53,141 bases of DNA from Chitinophagaceae bacterium (GTDB lineage Bacteria; Bacteroidota; Bacteroidia; Chitinophagales; Chitinophagaceae). The notes below the pieces were generated by a model, which saw nothing but the letters and a program-made list of their open reading frames with translations, did no database searches and was not told the origin of the DNA. Where the stretch lies: contig CANLED010000001.1 in the NCBI GenBank assembly GCA_947489175.1, positions 1-53,141 on the forward strand, in the 5' to 3' direction. The translations under genes and the position numbers were made by a program. This document shows, piece by piece, positions 52,651 to 53,141 of the stretch (positions within the stretch are counted from its first letter, which is position 1; the number at the start of each line of letters is the position of its first letter).

Positions 52651-53141
52651 CGAAACATATTGTGTTGATAGCCCAAAAGGAAGAGGTGGGTATTGGCCAA
52701 AGGCTGATGCAAATAGGTATATCCAACATTGATGGCTTGTTTTTTGGAGGGTTTGATGTGCAGGAAAAAGCCTGTCCTGTTCTGATTGAAAAGCCATTGC
52801 CCCTGTTGCAATTGCACCATGATTTCGTCATAGACTTGGAGGTCCAATTGAGGAGTAAGGGCTTGTATAAATCCGGTTCTGTACCTGAAACGATGGGCGG
52901 AAAAGGAAGGTGTTTTAGTGGTTGCATCAAACCAACGCTGTTCAATCCTGAGGCGTTGCATCCATTTGAGTTTCCCAAACTGGTCTTGCCTCACCAATTC
53001 TTCCCAGATCCTGTTCTCCGCACCAAAAGCCGGCCTGTCTTTTTCAACCCTTGAAGCAAACAAGGCATAACCCCCGGCTGCATTCCAACGCTCAGAAAAA
53101 TAGTGCCGAAGCCCGGTCCTGTACAACCACAATGTTGCCCT
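52647..53141 (-). CDS. DUF2490 outer-membrane protein, cut by the window edge
   Basis: The frame is open to the last base (RATLWLYRTGLRHYF), so the N-terminus lies beyond the window; 164 codons remain. Alternating hydrophobic and polar strands (WNAAGGYALFASRVE, RLRIEQRWFD, INVGYTYLH) and the final Arg match the C-terminal half of DUF2490 beta-barrels, which have no known function. It converges on the radical SAM gene with a four-base TTAA overlap of the two stop codons. Base composition is like its neighbour and unlike the arabinose locus. Confidence 0.75.
   Translation of the reverse strand, partial: RATLWLYRTGLRHYFSERWNAAGGYALFASRVEKDRPAFGAENRIWEELVRQDQFGKLKWMQRLRIEQRWFDATTKTPSFSAHRFRYRTGFIQALTPQLDLQVYDEIMVQLQQGQWLFNQNRTGFFLHIKPSKKQAINVGYTYLHQPLANTHLFLLGYQHNMFR

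Noticed and set aside
1..53141. CRISPR array, tRNA or rRNA genes, insertion sequences, prophage
   Set aside because: No regularly spaced repeats, transposase or integrase frames, or RNA gene signatures were seen.

Overview
The window comes from a Bacteroidota genome. The evidence is a SusC/SusD/surface-lipoprotein set, a one-polypeptide hybrid two-component regulator, Gln-ending signal peptides ('...FAQ'), a Nudix-type arabinose regulator and almost no Shine-Dalgarno sequences. A member of Chitinophagia is my guess, not something the sequence proves. The outer genes (bases 1-991 and 50974-53141) are clearly richer in G+C than the 50 kb between them, so the middle looks like one acquired or independently evolving locus.

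The locus reads as a polysaccharide utilisation locus for a sulfated, L-arabinose-rich glycan. Right to left on the minus strand: SusC, SusD, a DUF5017-like lipoprotein, a sulfatase and a GH27 enzyme (43963-34528); then the hybrid regulator (34231-29951) and an unlisted 45-residue membrane peptide (29881-29744); then a transaldolase, a split transketolase, an iduronate-sulfatase-like sulfatase and a long run of exported enzymes down to 1101. That run holds three proteins with GH49-type beta-helix domains (one fused to a GH43 domain), three more separate GH43 enzymes plus a fourth with a C-terminal sandwich, a GH2, a second GH27, a clan-A (GH5-like) enzyme, three further sulfatases, and DUF1080, DUF4380 and TolB-like proteins.

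Divergently, on the plus strand from 44411, lies a full L-arabinose operon: ribulokinase, ribulose-5-phosphate 4-epimerase, arabinose isomerase, a sodium:sugar symporter and the Nudix-family regulator AraR, closed by a strong terminator at 50912-50946. Between araR and the terminator sits a decayed fragment of a second symporter gene.

The proposed flow is: surface binding and import by SusC/D; desulfation by five formylglycine sulfatases; backbone and side-chain cleavage by GH49-like, GH43, GH27, GH2 and GH5-like enzymes in the periplasm; uptake of L-arabinose by the symporter; AraA-AraB-AraD conversion to D-xylulose 5-phosphate; and entry into the pentose phosphate pathway through the locus's own transketolase and transaldolase. 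The usual arabinofuranosidase families (GH51, GH127, GH146) are not seen. With two GH27 enzymes and many sulfatases, this suggests a sulfated L-arabinan or arabinogalactan, possibly with pyranose arabinose as in green seaweeds, rather than pectic arabinan. This substrate is an inference.
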